Below are positions 26,264 through 35,518 of a stretch of 64,000 nt of DNA, piece after piece. The stretch comes from Rossellomorea marisflavi (GTDB lineage Bacteria > Bacillota > Bacilli > Bacillales > Bacillaceae_B): positions 425,535 through 489,534 of the forward strand of contig NZ_LGUE01000008.1 in the NCBI RefSeq assembly GCF_001274775.1, written 5' to 3'. Within the stretch, counting starts at the first letter, position 1. Every line of letters starts with the position of its first letter. The position numbers and the translations under genes were made by a program. The notes below the pieces were generated by a model. The model saw only the letters and a list, made by a program, of their open reading frames with translations, was not told where the DNA came from and did no database searches.

Positions 26264-26700
26264 CATTGATTCAATCGTTTGTAGACTTCCATTGGCACTT
26301 CAAATGCCATCTCCACACCAGCGTACGTCAAACGAACATAAGGTTCCTCCTTGTACAGGGTGACGCGGGCCACTTCCTTCATATCCTTTTCTGCTACTTG
26401 TTTCTCCCCGAGCTTCACCGTGTCGGTCCGGTAAAAAATGTAGGTGCTTTCCGCATCCTGATCCTCTTTTGGTTTCCCTGCCTGCTTCCATTGTTCCACT
26501 TCAAGCCCTTTGCTGAAAGAGTTGATCTCATCTGCATCGCTTACGGTCTGAATGATTTCCCCATTCTCCGTCTGATCGATTTTTTGGATATCCTGAAGCC
26601 CGTCGAGTCCTCCCTTTTCGCTTTTCCCAGAAGAGCATCCCGTCAAAATCAAGGTACTCCCAACAGCCAGCAACACGATGCATATCATCAATCGTCTCAT
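26263..26700 (-). CDS. Putative lipoprotein of unknown function
   Basis: A 145-residue protein with an N-terminal hydrophobic signal and lipobox LTGC (Cys22), then a Ser/Gly/Lys linker. The mature domain of about 110 residues has alternating beta-like segments (ESTYIFYRTDTVKLGEKQ, VARVTLYKEEPYVRLTYAGVEMAFEV). No family is recognised. It stands alone between a shared terminator and the divergent PadR gene. Confidence 0.7.
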   Translation of the reverse strand: MRRLMICIVLLAVGSTLILTGCSSGKSEKGGLDGLQDIQKIDQTENGEIIQTVSDADEINSFSKGLEVEQWKQAGKPKEDQDAESTYIFYRTDTVKLGEKQVAEKDMKEVARVTLYKEEPYVRLTYAGVEMAFEVPMEVYKRLNQ

Positions 26701-26839
26701 CCATCATCCACCCATTTCCTTTGTTTAACACCAGCATATCAGTGCCACCTGGTGATCGGGAACGAGCTTCAGGTCGATTTCTGCTAAGACTTGGGACCGA
26801 TATAATTTTCCATCTTGAACTTTCCTACCAATCAGGATA

Positions 26840-26858
26840 ATATATCAATTAGATATAT
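26840..26858 (+). promoter_or_regulatory. Inverted repeat upstream of the PadR gene
   Basis: ATATATC-AATTA-GATATAT, a perfect 7-bp inverted repeat with a five-base spacer, ends 23 bases before the padR start. PadR proteins usually autoregulate through such AT-rich palindromes, so this is its likely operator. Confidence 0.55.
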
Positions 26859-26881
26859 CAAAAAGATAGGTGTGAAACAAA

Positions 26882-27457
26882 ATGAAGATGTACAATCATA
26901 CAACCTACGCCATTCTAGGCATCCTGACAACAAACTGCCGGTCGGGCTATGCAATTAAACAGCTCATCGACCGTAGCCTGAATCACTTCTGGAAAATCAG
27001 CTATGGACAGATCTACCCGACATTGAAGCGTATTGTGGATGACGGCCTGGCAGAAGTCAGAGACTCCTCAGGGGAGGGAAAAAGGGATAAGCAGGAGTAC
27101 ACCCTCACGTCCAAAGGCATGGAGGCCCTCGGGAAGTGGCTTTCAGAACCTGTGGATCAGCCTCCCCTCGAGAAAAATGAAATCCTTTTGAAGCTTTTCT
27201 TTGGTCGACATCAATCCACCGACCACTCCATCAAGCTTTTAACCGACTACAAAGGAAAACTTCAGGAACGACTTGCAACCTATATGACCATTGAAGAAGG
27301 CATCTTGAACCAGGAGGAACGCTCTGAAGATGTCGACTACTGGCTGTTCACATTGGATTATGGGAAGAGGGCTGCACTGGCTTCAATCGATTGGTGTGAT
27401 GAGACACTCGAAAAATTGAACTCTAAGGAGGAGCATGATGGCCAAACAAGTGTTTAA
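26882..27457 (+). CDS. PadR-family transcriptional regulator
   Basis: A 191-residue PadR/Vir-type regulator. The N-terminal winged helix (about residues 5-85) shows TYAILGILTTNCRSGYAIKQLID, FWKISYGQIYPTLKRIVDDGLAE and the basic wing KRDKQEYTLTSKGMEALGKWL. The C-terminal helical dimerisation domain follows. Its end overlaps the DUF4188 gene by 23 bases, so the two are co-transcribed. PadR-DUF4188 pairs are common in Bacillus. An inducer cannot be deduced. Confidence 0.9.
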   Translation: MKMYNHTTYAILGILTTNCRSGYAIKQLIDRSLNHFWKISYGQIYPTLKRIVDDGLAEVRDSSGEGKRDKQEYTLTSKGMEALGKWLSEPVDQPPLEKNEILLKLFFGRHQSTDHSIKLLTDYKGKLQERLATYMTIEEGILNQEERSEDVDYWLFTLDYGKRAALASIDWCDETLEKLNSKEEHDGQTSV

Positions 27458-27911
27458 CGGCAGATACACGACGGAGAATTCGGAAGAGGTCGTTGTCTTC
27501 ATCATTGGCATGAGGATTAATAAACGCCTGGCTGTGCACAAATGGTTCCCGGTATTTAAGGCGATGCCTGGTATGATTAAGGAGTTGTACACGCATAAAG
27601 AGGAGCTCGGCTTCCTGTCCATGGAAAGCTACTTCGGCCTCCGGACTACGGTGATGATTCAATATTGGCGATCGACAGATGACCTCATCGCGTATGCACG
27701 GAACGAGAAGCACCTGAATGCTTGGAAGGCATTCAACCAAAAAATCGGTGCCAGCGGCGTGGTGGGGATCTATCACGAAACGTACAGGCTTACACCAGGG
27801 GAATACGAGACGGTTTACGGGAACATGCCTCTTTATGGACTGGGTAAAGCACTGAAGCATGTCCCGATTACCAAAAATAAGGACAGGGCCACCCAGCGAT
27901 TGAATGCGTGA
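27435..27911 (+). CDS. DUF4188 family protein (dimeric alpha-beta barrel, monooxygenase-like)
   Basis: A 158-residue cytoplasmic protein of the DUF4188 family. Recognisable segments are FIIGMRINKRLAVHKWFPVF, MIKELYTHKEELGFLSMESYFGLRTTVMIQYWRS, LNAWKAFNQ and GIYHETYRL. The fold is predicted to be a ferredoxin-like dimeric barrel as in small antibiotic-biosynthesis-type monooxygenases, but no catalytic activity is established. AAGGAGG lies just upstream, inside padR; ATG at 27435 or the next codon could be used. Its function is presumably tied to the PadR-sensed compound. Confidence 0.82.
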   Translation: MMAKQVFNGRYTTENSEEVVVFIIGMRINKRLAVHKWFPVFKAMPGMIKELYTHKEELGFLSMESYFGLRTTVMIQYWRSTDDLIAYARNEKHLNAWKAFNQKIGASGVVGIYHETYRLTPGEYETVYGNMPLYGLGKALKHVPITKNKDRATQRLNA

Positions 27912-27976
27912 TGCGTTTTACAGGGAATCGAAGTCTGCGATAAAATGGAAGCATCTATTGCGAGGGGGATACCGTT

Positions 27977-28762
27977 ATGATCATCCGTGAAACGAATGAT
28001 TCCTTCATCATGATCAAACAGCATGACCATGCCTTCCTTTCAGGCGAAATCGTAAAGCACTTCGACGCTTCCATAATAAGATCCAACGCTTATTGGGACG
28101 AACTTCTGCATGCCTCTTATCAGCATGACAGGAGCTGGATTGGACTGGATACCACATCGGTCTGGAACGATGCAGCGCACCGTCCTTTCACTTTTTCAGA
28201 TTACCCGCTCATTCCAAAGCTGGTATTCTATACGAGAGGGATCGATGATATTTCAGAAGTGCATCCATACGCAGGACTTCTATGCAGCCTTCACTTCTCC
28301 TCCTTCTTTACCAACACATCCGATCCCGACTGTTTGCGATTCCTGGAGAAAGAGGCCCTACGCCAAACAGAATTGCGGAAGCGACTTCCCGCTCTGGATG
28401 AAGATCTCCTCCAAGAGCATTTCACCCTTCTCCAATTCTCTGACGATTTCTCTCTTTATATGTGCCTGAATCGCCCCGGAGTAGCCAAGGGCGAAGAGCA
28501 CCCTTGGTTCAAAAATGGATTCAAACATACGGAAGACTTTAATCACGCCGGTGACCCGTTGAAAGGATATTGGACCGGCCCTCATGACATCAGGATATCC
28601 GGATCCCCGTTTAAGCATCCCTTCACCGTGGAACTGTTCTATAAAGAAGTGAGTAAATCTTCTATTCTCCATAATGGGATTGCCAAAGCCTATGATTCCG
28701 CCGATCTGTCCACCCACAGCATTACGATCAGCAGCGCTGGCCCACTCGCGATGAGAGAATAG
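27977..28762 (+). CDS. DUF3891 family protein
   Basis: A 261-residue cytoplasmic protein of the DUF3891 family common in Bacilli. Typical segments: IIKQHDHAFLSGEI near residue 15, AYWDELLHASYQHDRSWIGLD and SDYPLIPKLVFYTRGID. Histidines at HDHA and HDRSW plus a helical layout suggest an HD-like metal site, but the role is unknown. GAGGGGG precedes the ATG. It is 65 bases after DUF4188 with no terminator between, so it may share that transcript. Confidence 0.78.
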   Translation: MIIRETNDSFIMIKQHDHAFLSGEIVKHFDASIIRSNAYWDELLHASYQHDRSWIGLDTTSVWNDAAHRPFTFSDYPLIPKLVFYTRGIDDISEVHPYAGLLCSLHFSSFFTNTSDPDCLRFLEKEALRQTELRKRLPALDEDLLQEHFTLLQFSDDFSLYMCLNRPGVAKGEEHPWFKNGFKHTEDFNHAGDPLKGYWTGPHDIRISGSPFKHPFTVELFYKEVSKSSILHNGIAKAYDSADLSTHSITISSAGPLAMRE

Positions 28763-28835
28763 CAGACAAACAAAACAAGAAAGGGACCATTCCATGATGA
28801 ACGCGATCAGAATTGGTTCTTTATTCCCTTTATGA

Positions 28836-28925
28836 TTTCCGTGTAAGACTTAGCTTTCCGCGGTCAGCCCGCGATCCTCCTCCCGCAACAGTCGTCTTGC
28901 ACTCCAATCAACCGCTGGAAATAAT
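28836..28925. repeat. Degenerate copy of the Bacillus intergenic repeat
   Basis: AGCTTTCCGCGGTCAGCCCGCGATCC, CCCGCAACAGTC and CACTCCAATC follow in the order seen in the copies at 17.4-18.1 kb, with several losses. It fills the gap between the convergent DUF3891 and 29.0-kb genes. Confidence 0.5.
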
Positions 28926-28951
28926 GAAATCGTATTGTTCACGAAACAAGT

Positions 28952-28996
28952 AAAAACCCGCATTCATCCGCCTGATCGTAGGCAAATGAATGCGGG
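28952..28996 (-). terminator. Terminator of the 29-30.5 kb membrane-protein pair
   Basis: CCCGCATTCAT pairs with ATGAATGCGGG around an 18-base loop, followed by five T on the minus strand. Confidence 0.8.
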
Positions 28997-29036
28997 CCAT
29001 ACTATGACTAAAACGTGTTTATTCCAGCCTCTTCCT

Positions 29037-29741
29037 TCATTCCAATTCATTTTTCTCCAGCGGCATCATCAGATCCTGATGATCCTGATACCGGAGATAA
29101 GAAGACTGCCCCTGCCCTTCTATGAAAACATCTTCTCCGGAAGAATCGAGGGACCTCCATCCGAATTCCACACGAGGCACCTCGAACTCAGTCACTTCCC
29201 CGCGGATTATGGTTCGCCACTCCTCTGGGACCTTGATGGCCCCGTATGGATGCTCGGCAAAGGGGAGGACCTTTTCCATCTGGATCCGGGGTTGATACGC
29301 TTCGTTCTGGAAAGAGCGCTTCTGGATTAGGTAGAATGCCAGACGGTCCACTTTCTCAGCAGGGTCGAGACTCCAGACCATGCGGTAGCTTGAAGGGTAT
29401 CCGGGACGCACCTTCCAGATCACCGGGTCGCCGTCTGTCGTGGCTGACGATGCTTTCCACTGATGATCCTTCCAAACCCAAAGGCTGAAACCGCGAGCCC
29501 CGGCTTCGGTCTCAAAAGGGATGAAGGCATGGCGGTCGTCGGCTTGCACCGTATCCAGTATTGTTTTCACCTGTAGCCCTTCTCCCGTCCCCGTTTTGTT
29601 CAAAAGCCCGTTGATTTCCTGCGCCGCTGCCTTATCACCAGGTAGAGGACCCGCCGGTGCTAGCTTGAACCAATAGACAAAGCCAAAGGCAATCAGGGAG
29701 ACGGCAAGTACGATGACGATCATTCGTTTCACATTCTTCAT
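29037..29741 (-). CDS. Membrane-anchored protein of unknown function
   Basis: A 234-residue protein with one N-terminal TM anchor (about residues 6-25) and an extracytoplasmic domain of about 200 residues rich in aromatic residues (GFSLWVWKDHQWKASS, YRMVWSLDPAEKVDRLAFYLI, EFEVPRVEFGWRSL). No family is recognised. Its ATG overlaps the upstream gene by four bases, so the pair is co-translated and probably functions together at the membrane. Confidence 0.65.
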   Translation of the reverse strand: MKNVKRMIVIVLAVSLIAFGFVYWFKLAPAGPLPGDKAAAQEINGLLNKTGTGEGLQVKTILDTVQADDRHAFIPFETEAGARGFSLWVWKDHQWKASSATTDGDPVIWKVRPGYPSSYRMVWSLDPAEKVDRLAFYLIQKRSFQNEAYQPRIQMEKVLPFAEHPYGAIKVPEEWRTIIRGEVTEFEVPRVEFGWRSLDSSGEDVFIEGQGQSSYLRYQDHQDLMMPLEKNELE

Positions 29742-30460
29742 TCCGCCCCGCCCCCTTTTATGATTGATTCAGAGAGTTGATAGTAGTATTGGGTATCGCC
29801 CGATAAAATCAGCAAGCCCTTCCCGTTCCCTTCAACATAGATCAGCGGTGAAAGACCACTTCCCCACTTCGGCTCGACGCCATTGAGGAGATATGGGAAG
29901 CGCTCCGGTGATTTGGACTGACCTTCATCTTCCACCGTTGATTCTCGGTACCAAGACTCCCCGTCAGGCTGTGCCTCCGTCATTTCATCCAGTTGTTCAG
30001 CCAATTTCTTCTTATCAAGGCTAACATTCGATGCTGCAGGATGACTCTGAACAAGGGAGACCTTCTCTGGATTTGATAGATACGTAGCCGCATCATCTGA
30101 TGGATAAATAATGGAACTGAGCGGAATGGCCGCCAGTGCCATGATCGCCAGAAGAATATTCCCGGCAAACCCGAACCAGGCGAACCGGCGGTACCTCTCC
30201 CATCTCCCATTTTTCCGCCTCAAGGTCAAATAGAGGATCAAAACGCCAAGCGGAAGGATCGGGATCCTGACCATGATCCCCCTCGACTCAAATGTGTATG
30301 AAATGGTGAATACCCCTACCATGAAAACTAGGAATGCCTTCCAGAATGGAGCTTGGTGCTTCTGTCGTCTTATCATAATAACCGCACCTATGATCAGTAC
30401 GCTCCATGCAATTGCGGTCATCAGCCACGTTAGGGACCCCCCATTAACGTAAGTCGCCAT
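29738..30460 (-). CDS. Polytopic membrane protein of unknown function
   Basis: A 240-residue protein. The ATG at 30458-30460 is preferred because AGGGGG lies seven bases before it; an ATG two codons earlier is too close to that site. Four TM helices are visible in the first 125 residues (about 12-30, 41-57, 66-82, 98-118), followed by a soluble region of about 110 residues with a conserved-looking WYRESTVEDEG and YVEGNGKGLLILSGDTQYYY. No family assignment. It overlaps the downstream membrane-anchored gene. Confidence 0.65.
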   Translation of the reverse strand: MATYVNGGSLTWLMTAIAWSVLIIGAVIMIRRQKHQAPFWKAFLVFMVGVFTISYTFESRGIMVRIPILPLGVLILYLTLRRKNGRWERYRRFAWFGFAGNILLAIMALAAIPLSSIIYPSDDAATYLSNPEKVSLVQSHPAASNVSLDKKKLAEQLDEMTEAQPDGESWYRESTVEDEGQSKSPERFPYLLNGVEPKWGSGLSPLIYVEGNGKGLLILSGDTQYYYQLSESIIKGGGAE

Positions 30461-30637
30461 GTTCATTCCCCCTATATTTCTCTATAGTTACATATATGTA
30501 GAATCTTCATCACAAACCCAATAGTTCCATATTTTATCATATAATAATCTTTCCTTCAGCATGAATACATGGTTTTTTTGATTGAATCCGGCGTATTGTT
30601 GGTATACTGGTTAAAAAAATGACAGGGAGGCGGAAGC

Positions 30638-31306
30638 ATGTGCGGCCGTTTTTCATTGATTGAAAGTGTACATGAACTTCAACAGCAGTTCGAATTCGAC
30701 TTATCCGTCGACCTTCAGCCCCGGTTCAATATTGCTCCGAGTCAAGAGGTGTTTTCCATCATTTCGGACGGGAAGAAGCGCCGGGGCGGCACGTTGAGAT
30801 GGGGGCTTGTTCCCAACTGGGCAAAGGAAGCGAAGATCGGCTATAAGATGATCAATGCCCGTGCTGAAGGAATCGATGAGAAGCCAAGCTTCAGGGAGCC
30901 GTTCCGGAAGAAGCGCTGCCTGATCATCGCTGACGGCTTCTATGAGTGGAAGAAGGTCGATGACCGCAAGCAACCATATCGTTTCATCATGAAGGACCGA
31001 AAGCCCTTCGCGTTCGCTGGTTTATGGGAAACGTGGAAAAAAGGAGATGCTCCCCTTCATACGTGCACCATCATCACGACGAGACCGAATGCCGTGACTG
31101 AAGACGTCCATGACCGCATGCCGGTCATTTTGAAACGTACGGATTACGCCAGGTGGCTGGACCCTTCCAATCAAGCGGTTGACGAGCTGAAATTGCTTCT
31201 GGTACCTTATCCTGCTGAAGAAATGGATCTCTATCCCGTCAGCGAGCTCGTCAACTCACCGAAGAACGACGTGGCCGACGTCCTGTCTCCGTTGAACAGC
31301 TTGTAA
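30638..31306 (+). CDS. SOS response-associated peptidase / HMCES family protein (YedK-like)
   Basis: A 222-residue SRAP-domain protein. Members crosslink to abasic sites in single-stranded DNA through the amino group and thiol of Cys2, which is exposed after removal of Met1. The N-terminus MCGRFSL is exactly right and fixes the start, with GGGAGG upstream. Other signatures are PRFNIAPSQ, LRWGLVPNWA, INARAEGIDEKPSFRE, RCLIIADGFYEWK, and HDRMPVIL with the active-site His. Length and motif order are normal. It probably protects abasic sites during replication. Confidence 0.94.
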   Translation: MCGRFSLIESVHELQQQFEFDLSVDLQPRFNIAPSQEVFSIISDGKKRRGGTLRWGLVPNWAKEAKIGYKMINARAEGIDEKPSFREPFRKKRCLIIADGFYEWKKVDDRKQPYRFIMKDRKPFAFAGLWETWKKGDAPLHTCTIITTRPNAVTEDVHDRMPVILKRTDYARWLDPSNQAVDELKLLLVPYPAEEMDLYPVSELVNSPKNDVADVLSPLNSL

Positions 31307-31313
31307 ATGCGAA

Positions 31314-31337
31314 GAAGCACGGGAATCCCCGTGCTTC
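31314..31337. terminator. Bidirectional terminator between SRAP and MFS genes
   Basis: GAAGCACGGG pairs with CCCGTGCTTC around a four-base loop, followed by GTTTGC; it lies between convergent stops. Confidence 0.75.
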
Positions 31338-31344
31338 GTTTGCA

Positions 31345-32523
31345 TTATTCGAGTTTCCCTTTACTTGCACCGATCCCGACAAAGAGCTGGACCACGGTCA
31401 GGAGCATGAGCAGGATGAATGGAATCGTCCAATTGGCGGACAGGTCATGTAGGTAACCGAAGAACACGGGACCCACTGCCGCCAATAAATAACCCATGGA
31501 TTGAGCCATCCCAGACAATCCGGCCGCCTGGGCGCTGTCTGTTGTCCTCAGGACGAAGAACATCATGGCGAGACCGAACATCGTTCCGATGCCGATCCCG
31601 ATCAGGAGGACCGAGAACACGGTCAGGAAGCCTGTGATCAACCCGATTAATCCAAGGAACAGAAGGATGACGGACCCGATGGTCAACCACCTTTGATCAC
31701 TCATCTTCTCTGCGACGACGGGGATGATGAACGTCATGGGGATGATCGCCATCTGAAGCGTCGACACGACCCAACCTGCCTGATTGAGGGTATAACCCTG
31801 GTCATGAAGGATGGCCGGAAGCCAGGTAAGAAGGGTGTAGAACATGAAGGACTGGATACCCATGAAAATCGTGACATGCCAAGCCTTCAGAGAATTCCAC
31901 ATCCGCACCTTCACCGCCGGAGGCTCGATCGCCTTTTCTTTTCTGACCGATTTCAATAAGAAGCTCCATAGTATGACCGAGAGCACGGCAAGGAAGGCCC
32001 ATACCCCGAGTGAAGCGCGCCAGCCAAGGGAGCTTGACTGGGCAAGTGGGACACTGACGCCTGATGCCAGGCTCCCAAAGACGTTCATGGAAATCCCGTA
32101 GACTCCCGTGATCAATCCGACCTTCATGGGGAACGACTTTTTCACCAGAGCCGGCATGAGTACGTTACAGATGGCAATGGCGATCCCGACAAGACCGGTG
32201 CCGACGAAAAGCCAGCTGCCGTGGGGGAAGACGCGCAGGACCATGCCGGCAAGTAATACGACAAGAGCCGTATAAATGACCGGTTCGAGCCCGAACTTCA
32301 GTGAAAGTCTTGGCGCAAACGGTGAAAAAAGGGCAAAGGCGATGAGCGGGATGGTCATGATGCTCCCCGCCACAGCGTTTGAAAAATGGAAGTCCCCTTG
32401 GATCAATGGAATGAGCGGTCCGACAGAGGTGATCGGTGCCCTCAGATTCATGGCAATGAAGATCACCCCGATGACGGCTATCCATACCGATTGCTGTTGC
32501 TTTGCTTCTTGCATACCACTCAC
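31345..32523 (-). CDS. MFS transporter, CynX/NimT family
   Basis: A 392-residue 12-TM major facilitator of the cyanate/nitroimidazole (CynX/NimT) group, recognised by NLRAPITSVGPLIPLIQ in the first helix and IGIAIAICNVLMPALVKKSFP near residue 115. The GTG start overlaps the GntR stop (GTGA); an ATG three codons later is an alternative. It follows the GntR gene directly, so it is probably regulated by it. The actual substrate is unknown. Confidence 0.87.
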   Translation of the reverse strand: MSGMQEAKQQQSVWIAVIGVIFIAMNLRAPITSVGPLIPLIQGDFHFSNAVAGSIMTIPLIAFALFSPFAPRLSLKFGLEPVIYTALVVLLAGMVLRVFPHGSWLFVGTGLVGIAIAICNVLMPALVKKSFPMKVGLITGVYGISMNVFGSLASGVSVPLAQSSSLGWRASLGVWAFLAVLSVILWSFLLKSVRKEKAIEPPAVKVRMWNSLKAWHVTIFMGIQSFMFYTLLTWLPAILHDQGYTLNQAGWVVSTLQMAIIPMTFIIPVVAEKMSDQRWLTIGSVILLFLGLIGLITGFLTVFSVLLIGIGIGTMFGLAMMFFVLRTTDSAQAAGLSGMAQSMGYLLAAVGPVFFGYLHDLSANWTIPFILLMLLTVVQLFVGIGASKGKLE

Positions 32524-33215
32524 TTCTTTCTGTTATGTTCACTGGCGTTGATTTGATCAATCAGCGTCCCAAGATACTTTTTGACGCATTCGGACGCTTT
32601 CACAGGGTCCTGCGCCTCTATGGCTGATAGAAGCTCTGTGTGCATCCTGATATCTTCCTGATTCAAGTCGTTCAGGTCAATAAGGTTATAGATTGATTGA
32701 TGGACAGAATCAATGATGGAGTCATACATCTCCATGAACATCGAGTTTCCTGATGCACGAATAACCGCTTGGTGGAACGCACTATCATGCCGGACGAATG
32801 ACGAGGCTTTTCCCTCTTCAGCAGCTTCCTGCCACAAAGCCAGGAGTCTGCGCATTTCCCCAAGCTGTTCGTCCGTCCTTCTCACGGCTGCCTTTTCAGC
32901 TGCCTCCCGTTCGAGGGCCAACCTCAGCTCAAGCACCTCCACCAAATCGCCTGCTCTCATCCGTTTACGGAGGGCACGATCAAGTCCGCTGTGACTCTTT
33001 ACCGTGGTTCCGATTCCCTGTCTCGTTTCCAGATATCCGGCGTGAACAAGGGATCTGATCGCTTCCCGAAGGGTATTGCGGCTGATCCCCAGGGTGTCCA
33101 TCAGGACCGGTTCCGACGGGATCTTCTCTCCGACCGGCCACTCCCCGCTCTCAAGAAGTTGTTCAAGCTGATTCAGGGCCTGCTCGGTCAATGTTTTTGA
33201 TTGCACCTTTTCCAT
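32520..33215 (-). CDS. GntR-family regulator, FadR/FCD subfamily
   Basis: A 231-residue regulator with an N-terminal winged HTH (residues about 8-75: GEKIPSEPVLMDTLGISRNTLREAIRSLVHAGYLETRQGIG) and an FCD effector domain (about 85-225). The latter has RHDSAFHQAVIRASGN and a second His in IRMHTELLSAIEAQD, matching the metal-binding His pattern of FCD domains. Effectors of this group are usually small carboxylates. AAGGAG precedes the ATG and a TATACT lies about 45 bases upstream. It is coupled to the MFS gene downstream. Confidence 0.9.
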   Translation of the reverse strand: MEKVQSKTLTEQALNQLEQLLESGEWPVGEKIPSEPVLMDTLGISRNTLREAIRSLVHAGYLETRQGIGTTVKSHSGLDRALRKRMRAGDLVEVLELRLALEREAAEKAAVRRTDEQLGEMRRLLALWQEAAEEGKASSFVRHDSAFHQAVIRASGNSMFMEMYDSIIDSVHQSIYNLIDLNDLNQEDIRMHTELLSAIEAQDPVKASECVKKYLGTLIDQINASEHNRKK

Positions 33216-33271
33216 GGTGAGTGATCTCCTTTTAAAGGTAGGATGATTGGTTCATTGGATGAGTATAACAT

Positions 33272-33322
33272 AAAAAGAAGCGCAGGATCGGTTGAAAAAC
33301 CGTTCCTGCGCTTCTTTTTTTA
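33272..33322. terminator. Terminator after arsC
   Basis: AAGAAGCGCAGGATCGGTT pairs with AACCGTTCCTGCGCTTCTT with one mismatch. It has T-runs on both strands and lies between the arsC stop and the divergent side of the GntR gene. Confidence 0.88.
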
Positions 33323-33739
33323 TTCTCCTGTACGGGCGAAACGCTCGATGCGTTCTCCGATTTCATCCCGCACTCGCTGGAAGAATGCCCACTTTTCTTC
33401 TTCAGACCCTGTTGCCTTGGCCGGGTCGTCAAAGCCCCAGTGCTCGCGTTTTACGCCAGGCGGTGTCACTGGACACTTATCTGCCGCATCCCCGCATAGG
33501 GTCACGACAAGATCTGCAGAATTCAAGATGGCTGGATCAATGATATCAGATGTTTGATCTGAGATATCGATATCCGCTTCCTTCATAGCCTTTACAGCAT
33601 TGGGATTCAAGCCATGAGCTTCGATTCCTGCACTGTAGACGTTCCACTCGTCTCCCAGGTGTTTTTTTGCCCAGCCTTCAGCCATCTGGCTGCGGCATGA
33701 ATTTCCTGTACATAAAAAGTAGATGGTTTTCTTTGACAT
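33320..33739 (-). CDS. arsC: Arsenate reductase, thioredoxin-coupled (ArsC)
   Basis: Cytoplasmic enzyme reducing arsenate to arsenite, of the low-molecular-weight-phosphatase-like class. It has 139 residues, exactly the B. subtilis/pI258 type. The P-loop CTGNSCRS gives Cys10 and Arg16, and the redox pair is Cys82 and Cys89 in [16 protein letters not shown]; these positions match the known triple-cysteine relay. The catalytic Asp lies in GFDDPA. Last gene of arsR-arsB-arsC, with AAGGAG before the ATG. The product arsenite is exported by the pump encoded just upstream. Confidence 0.97.
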   Translation of the reverse strand: MSKKTIYFLCTGNSCRSQMAEGWAKKHLGDEWNVYSAGIEAHGLNPNAVKAMKEADIDISDQTSDIIDPAILNSADLVVTLCGDAADKCPVTPPGVKREHWGFDDPAKATGSEEEKWAFFQRVRDEIGERIERFARTGE

Positions 33740-33772
33740 GGTGCGTCGCTCCTTACAATGAGTAGTGTGATT

Positions 33773-35071
33773 TTATAGGATCAGTAACCAGAGATACAGT
33801 CCGACCAGTGTAATGAACAGGGTCGGGATCGTCAGGATGATACCTGTTTTGAAGTATGTTCCCCAAGAGATCTTCACGCCCTTAAGGGACAATACATGAA
33901 GCCATAGCAACGTGGCCAGGGAACCGATCGGGGTGATCTTCGGCCCCAGGTCGGAGCCGATGACATTCGCATAAATCAAGGCTTCCCGGATGACCCCCGT
34001 CGTATTCGTATCCGATATGGCAATGGCGTCGATCATCACCGTCGGCATATTATTCATGACGGAGGAAAGGATGGCCGCAATGAAGCCCATTCCGATCGTT
34101 GCCGCAAACAGCCCTTGGTCCGCCGTAGCTTGGATGGCATCGGATAGGATATCAGTGAGACCTGCGTTGCGAAGTCCATATACCACCACATACATCCCGA
34201 TTGAGAAGAACACGATGGCCCATGGCGCACCCTTGATGACCGTCTTCGTGTTCACCACGGGACTTCGTTTCGCCATGATCAGGAAAAAGAGTGCGACGAT
34301 CCCCGCTACGATGGAGACCGGGATCCCGATGAATTCGCTGACGAAATAGCCCGCAAGCAAAACAGCCAGGACCACCCACGACAGCTTGAACATTTTCTCA
34401 TCTTTGATGGCGTCCACCGGTTTTTTCAGCTGGGACACATCATATTTCCCCGGGATGCTCTTTCGGAAGAAGAGATAGAGCACCAGGATGCTTGCTCCAA
34501 GGGAGAAGAAGTTCGGGATGATCATGCGTGAAGCATATTCCACGAACCCGATGTTGAAGTAGTCTGCCGATACAATGTTGACCAGATTGCTCACCACGAG
34601 GGGAAGCGATGTGGTATCCGCAATGAATCCACTCGCCATGATGAAAGGAAATACGAGCTTCTCATTAAAGTTAAGATTCCTTACCATCGCCAAGACGATC
34701 GGCGTCAGAATCAATGCCGCTCCGTCATTTGCAAACAAGGCTGCCACCACGGCCCCTAAAAGCGAAACGTAGATGAACATGCGGACCCCGCTACCCTTGG
34801 CCGCTTTGGCCATATGAAGGGCTGCCCATTCAAAGAACCCGATTTCATCGAGAATGAGTGATATCAGGATGATGGCAATGAAGGTCAGGGTTGCGTTCCA
34901 CACGATCGATGTAACATCGATGACGTCACTGAATGTGACCACTCCGACGAGCAGGGCCAGGATTGCTCCGCCGCAGGCTGACCAGCCGATCGACAGGCCC
35001 TTCGGCTGCCATATGACCAGCACCAGTGTGATCAGGAAGATCACCGATGCCAATATAACTTCTGTCAACAT
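33773..35071 (-). CDS. arsB: Arsenite efflux pump ArsB
   Basis: A 432-residue membrane antiporter of the ArsB/NhaD superfamily, which extrudes arsenite and antimonite. Twelve hydrophobic segments can be traced. Typical segments are [34 protein letters not shown] (near residue 58), [18 protein letters not shown] near 113 and [21 protein letters not shown] near 370, all ArsB signatures. AGGAGG lies four bases before the ATG. It is the middle gene of the arsRBC operon. It is not the Acr3 type, since the Acr3 cysteine motif is absent. Confidence 0.95.
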   Translation of the reverse strand: MLTEVILASVIFLITLVLVIWQPKGLSIGWSACGGAILALLVGVVTFSDVIDVTSIVWNATLTFIAIILISLILDEIGFFEWAALHMAKAAKGSGVRMFIYVSLLGAVVAALFANDGAALILTPIVLAMVRNLNFNEKLVFPFIMASGFIADTTSLPLVVSNLVNIVSADYFNIGFVEYASRMIIPNFFSLGASILVLYLFFRKSIPGKYDVSQLKKPVDAIKDEKMFKLSWVVLAVLLAGYFVSEFIGIPVSIVAGIVALFFLIMAKRSPVVNTKTVIKGAPWAIVFFSIGMYVVVYGLRNAGLTDILSDAIQATADQGLFAATIGMGFIAAILSSVMNNMPTVMIDAIAISDTNTTGVIREALIYANVIGSDLGPKITPIGSLATLLWLHVLSLKGVKISWGTYFKTGIILTIPTLFITLVGLYLWLLIL

Positions 35072-35081
35072 AATTCCTCCT

Positions 35082-35432
35082 CTAGCAAGTTGCGTTCTCG
35101 CCCCTGCATCTCAATTGTTGAAGTACCTCATCGCTGTCGGGAATTTGTTGAAGGATCAGCTTGATCAATTCATGCTCCGGACACGAGGCATTTAATGAAA
35201 AATAGCGCCACTGACCCCTTCGTTCTTCCTTCACATAGTCGGCAATCTTCAGCTTTTTCAAATGCTGGCTGATGGACGGCTGACTCATTTCAAACATATC
35301 CACGAACTGACAGACACAATAATCAGCCGAGCTCAACAGCTTCATCATCATCAGGCGCGTCGGGTCACCAAGCGTCTTCATACAAGCCGAAACCCTCTTT
35401 GCATCCATAACTGCTATCGTTGTCAACACCAA
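35082..35432 (-). CDS. arsR: Arsenic-responsive repressor ArsR
   Basis: An ArsR/SmtB winged-helix repressor of at most 116 residues. The metal-sensing segment is [11 protein letters not shown] (Cys39 and Cys41 from the first codon) in the alpha-3 position, followed by the recognition helix [19 protein letters not shown]. Cys17 near the N-terminus and two C-terminal cysteines ([10 protein letters not shown]) could add ligands. Three consecutive start codons (TTG 35432, GTG 35429, TTG 35426) follow GGGAGGGGA; spacing favours the second or third. It probably represses arsRBC from the palindrome at 35468-35487. Confidence 0.93.
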   Translation of the reverse strand: MVLTTIAVMDAKRVSACMKTLGDPTRLMMMKLLSSADYCVCQFVDMFEMSQPSISQHLKKLKIADYVKEERRGQWRYFSLNASCPEHELIKLILQQIPDSDEVLQQLRCRGENATC

Positions 35433-35465
35433 TCCCCTCCCTGCACATTCATTTGTATGTACGGA

Positions 35466-35507
35466 TTATATAACGAATCACTTATATAATCAATAACTTA
35501 TATAAAA
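35466..35507 (-). promoter_or_regulatory. Probable ArsR operator/promoter of arsRBC
   Basis: ATATAA-N8-TTATAT at 35468-35487 is a perfect inverted repeat of the ArsR/SmtB kind, and a second AT-rich half-site (ATAACTTATAT) lies at 35494-35504. It sits 36 bases upstream of the arsR start region, where a promoter is expected. Confidence 0.65.
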
Positions 35508-35518
35508 AATAACGCATA

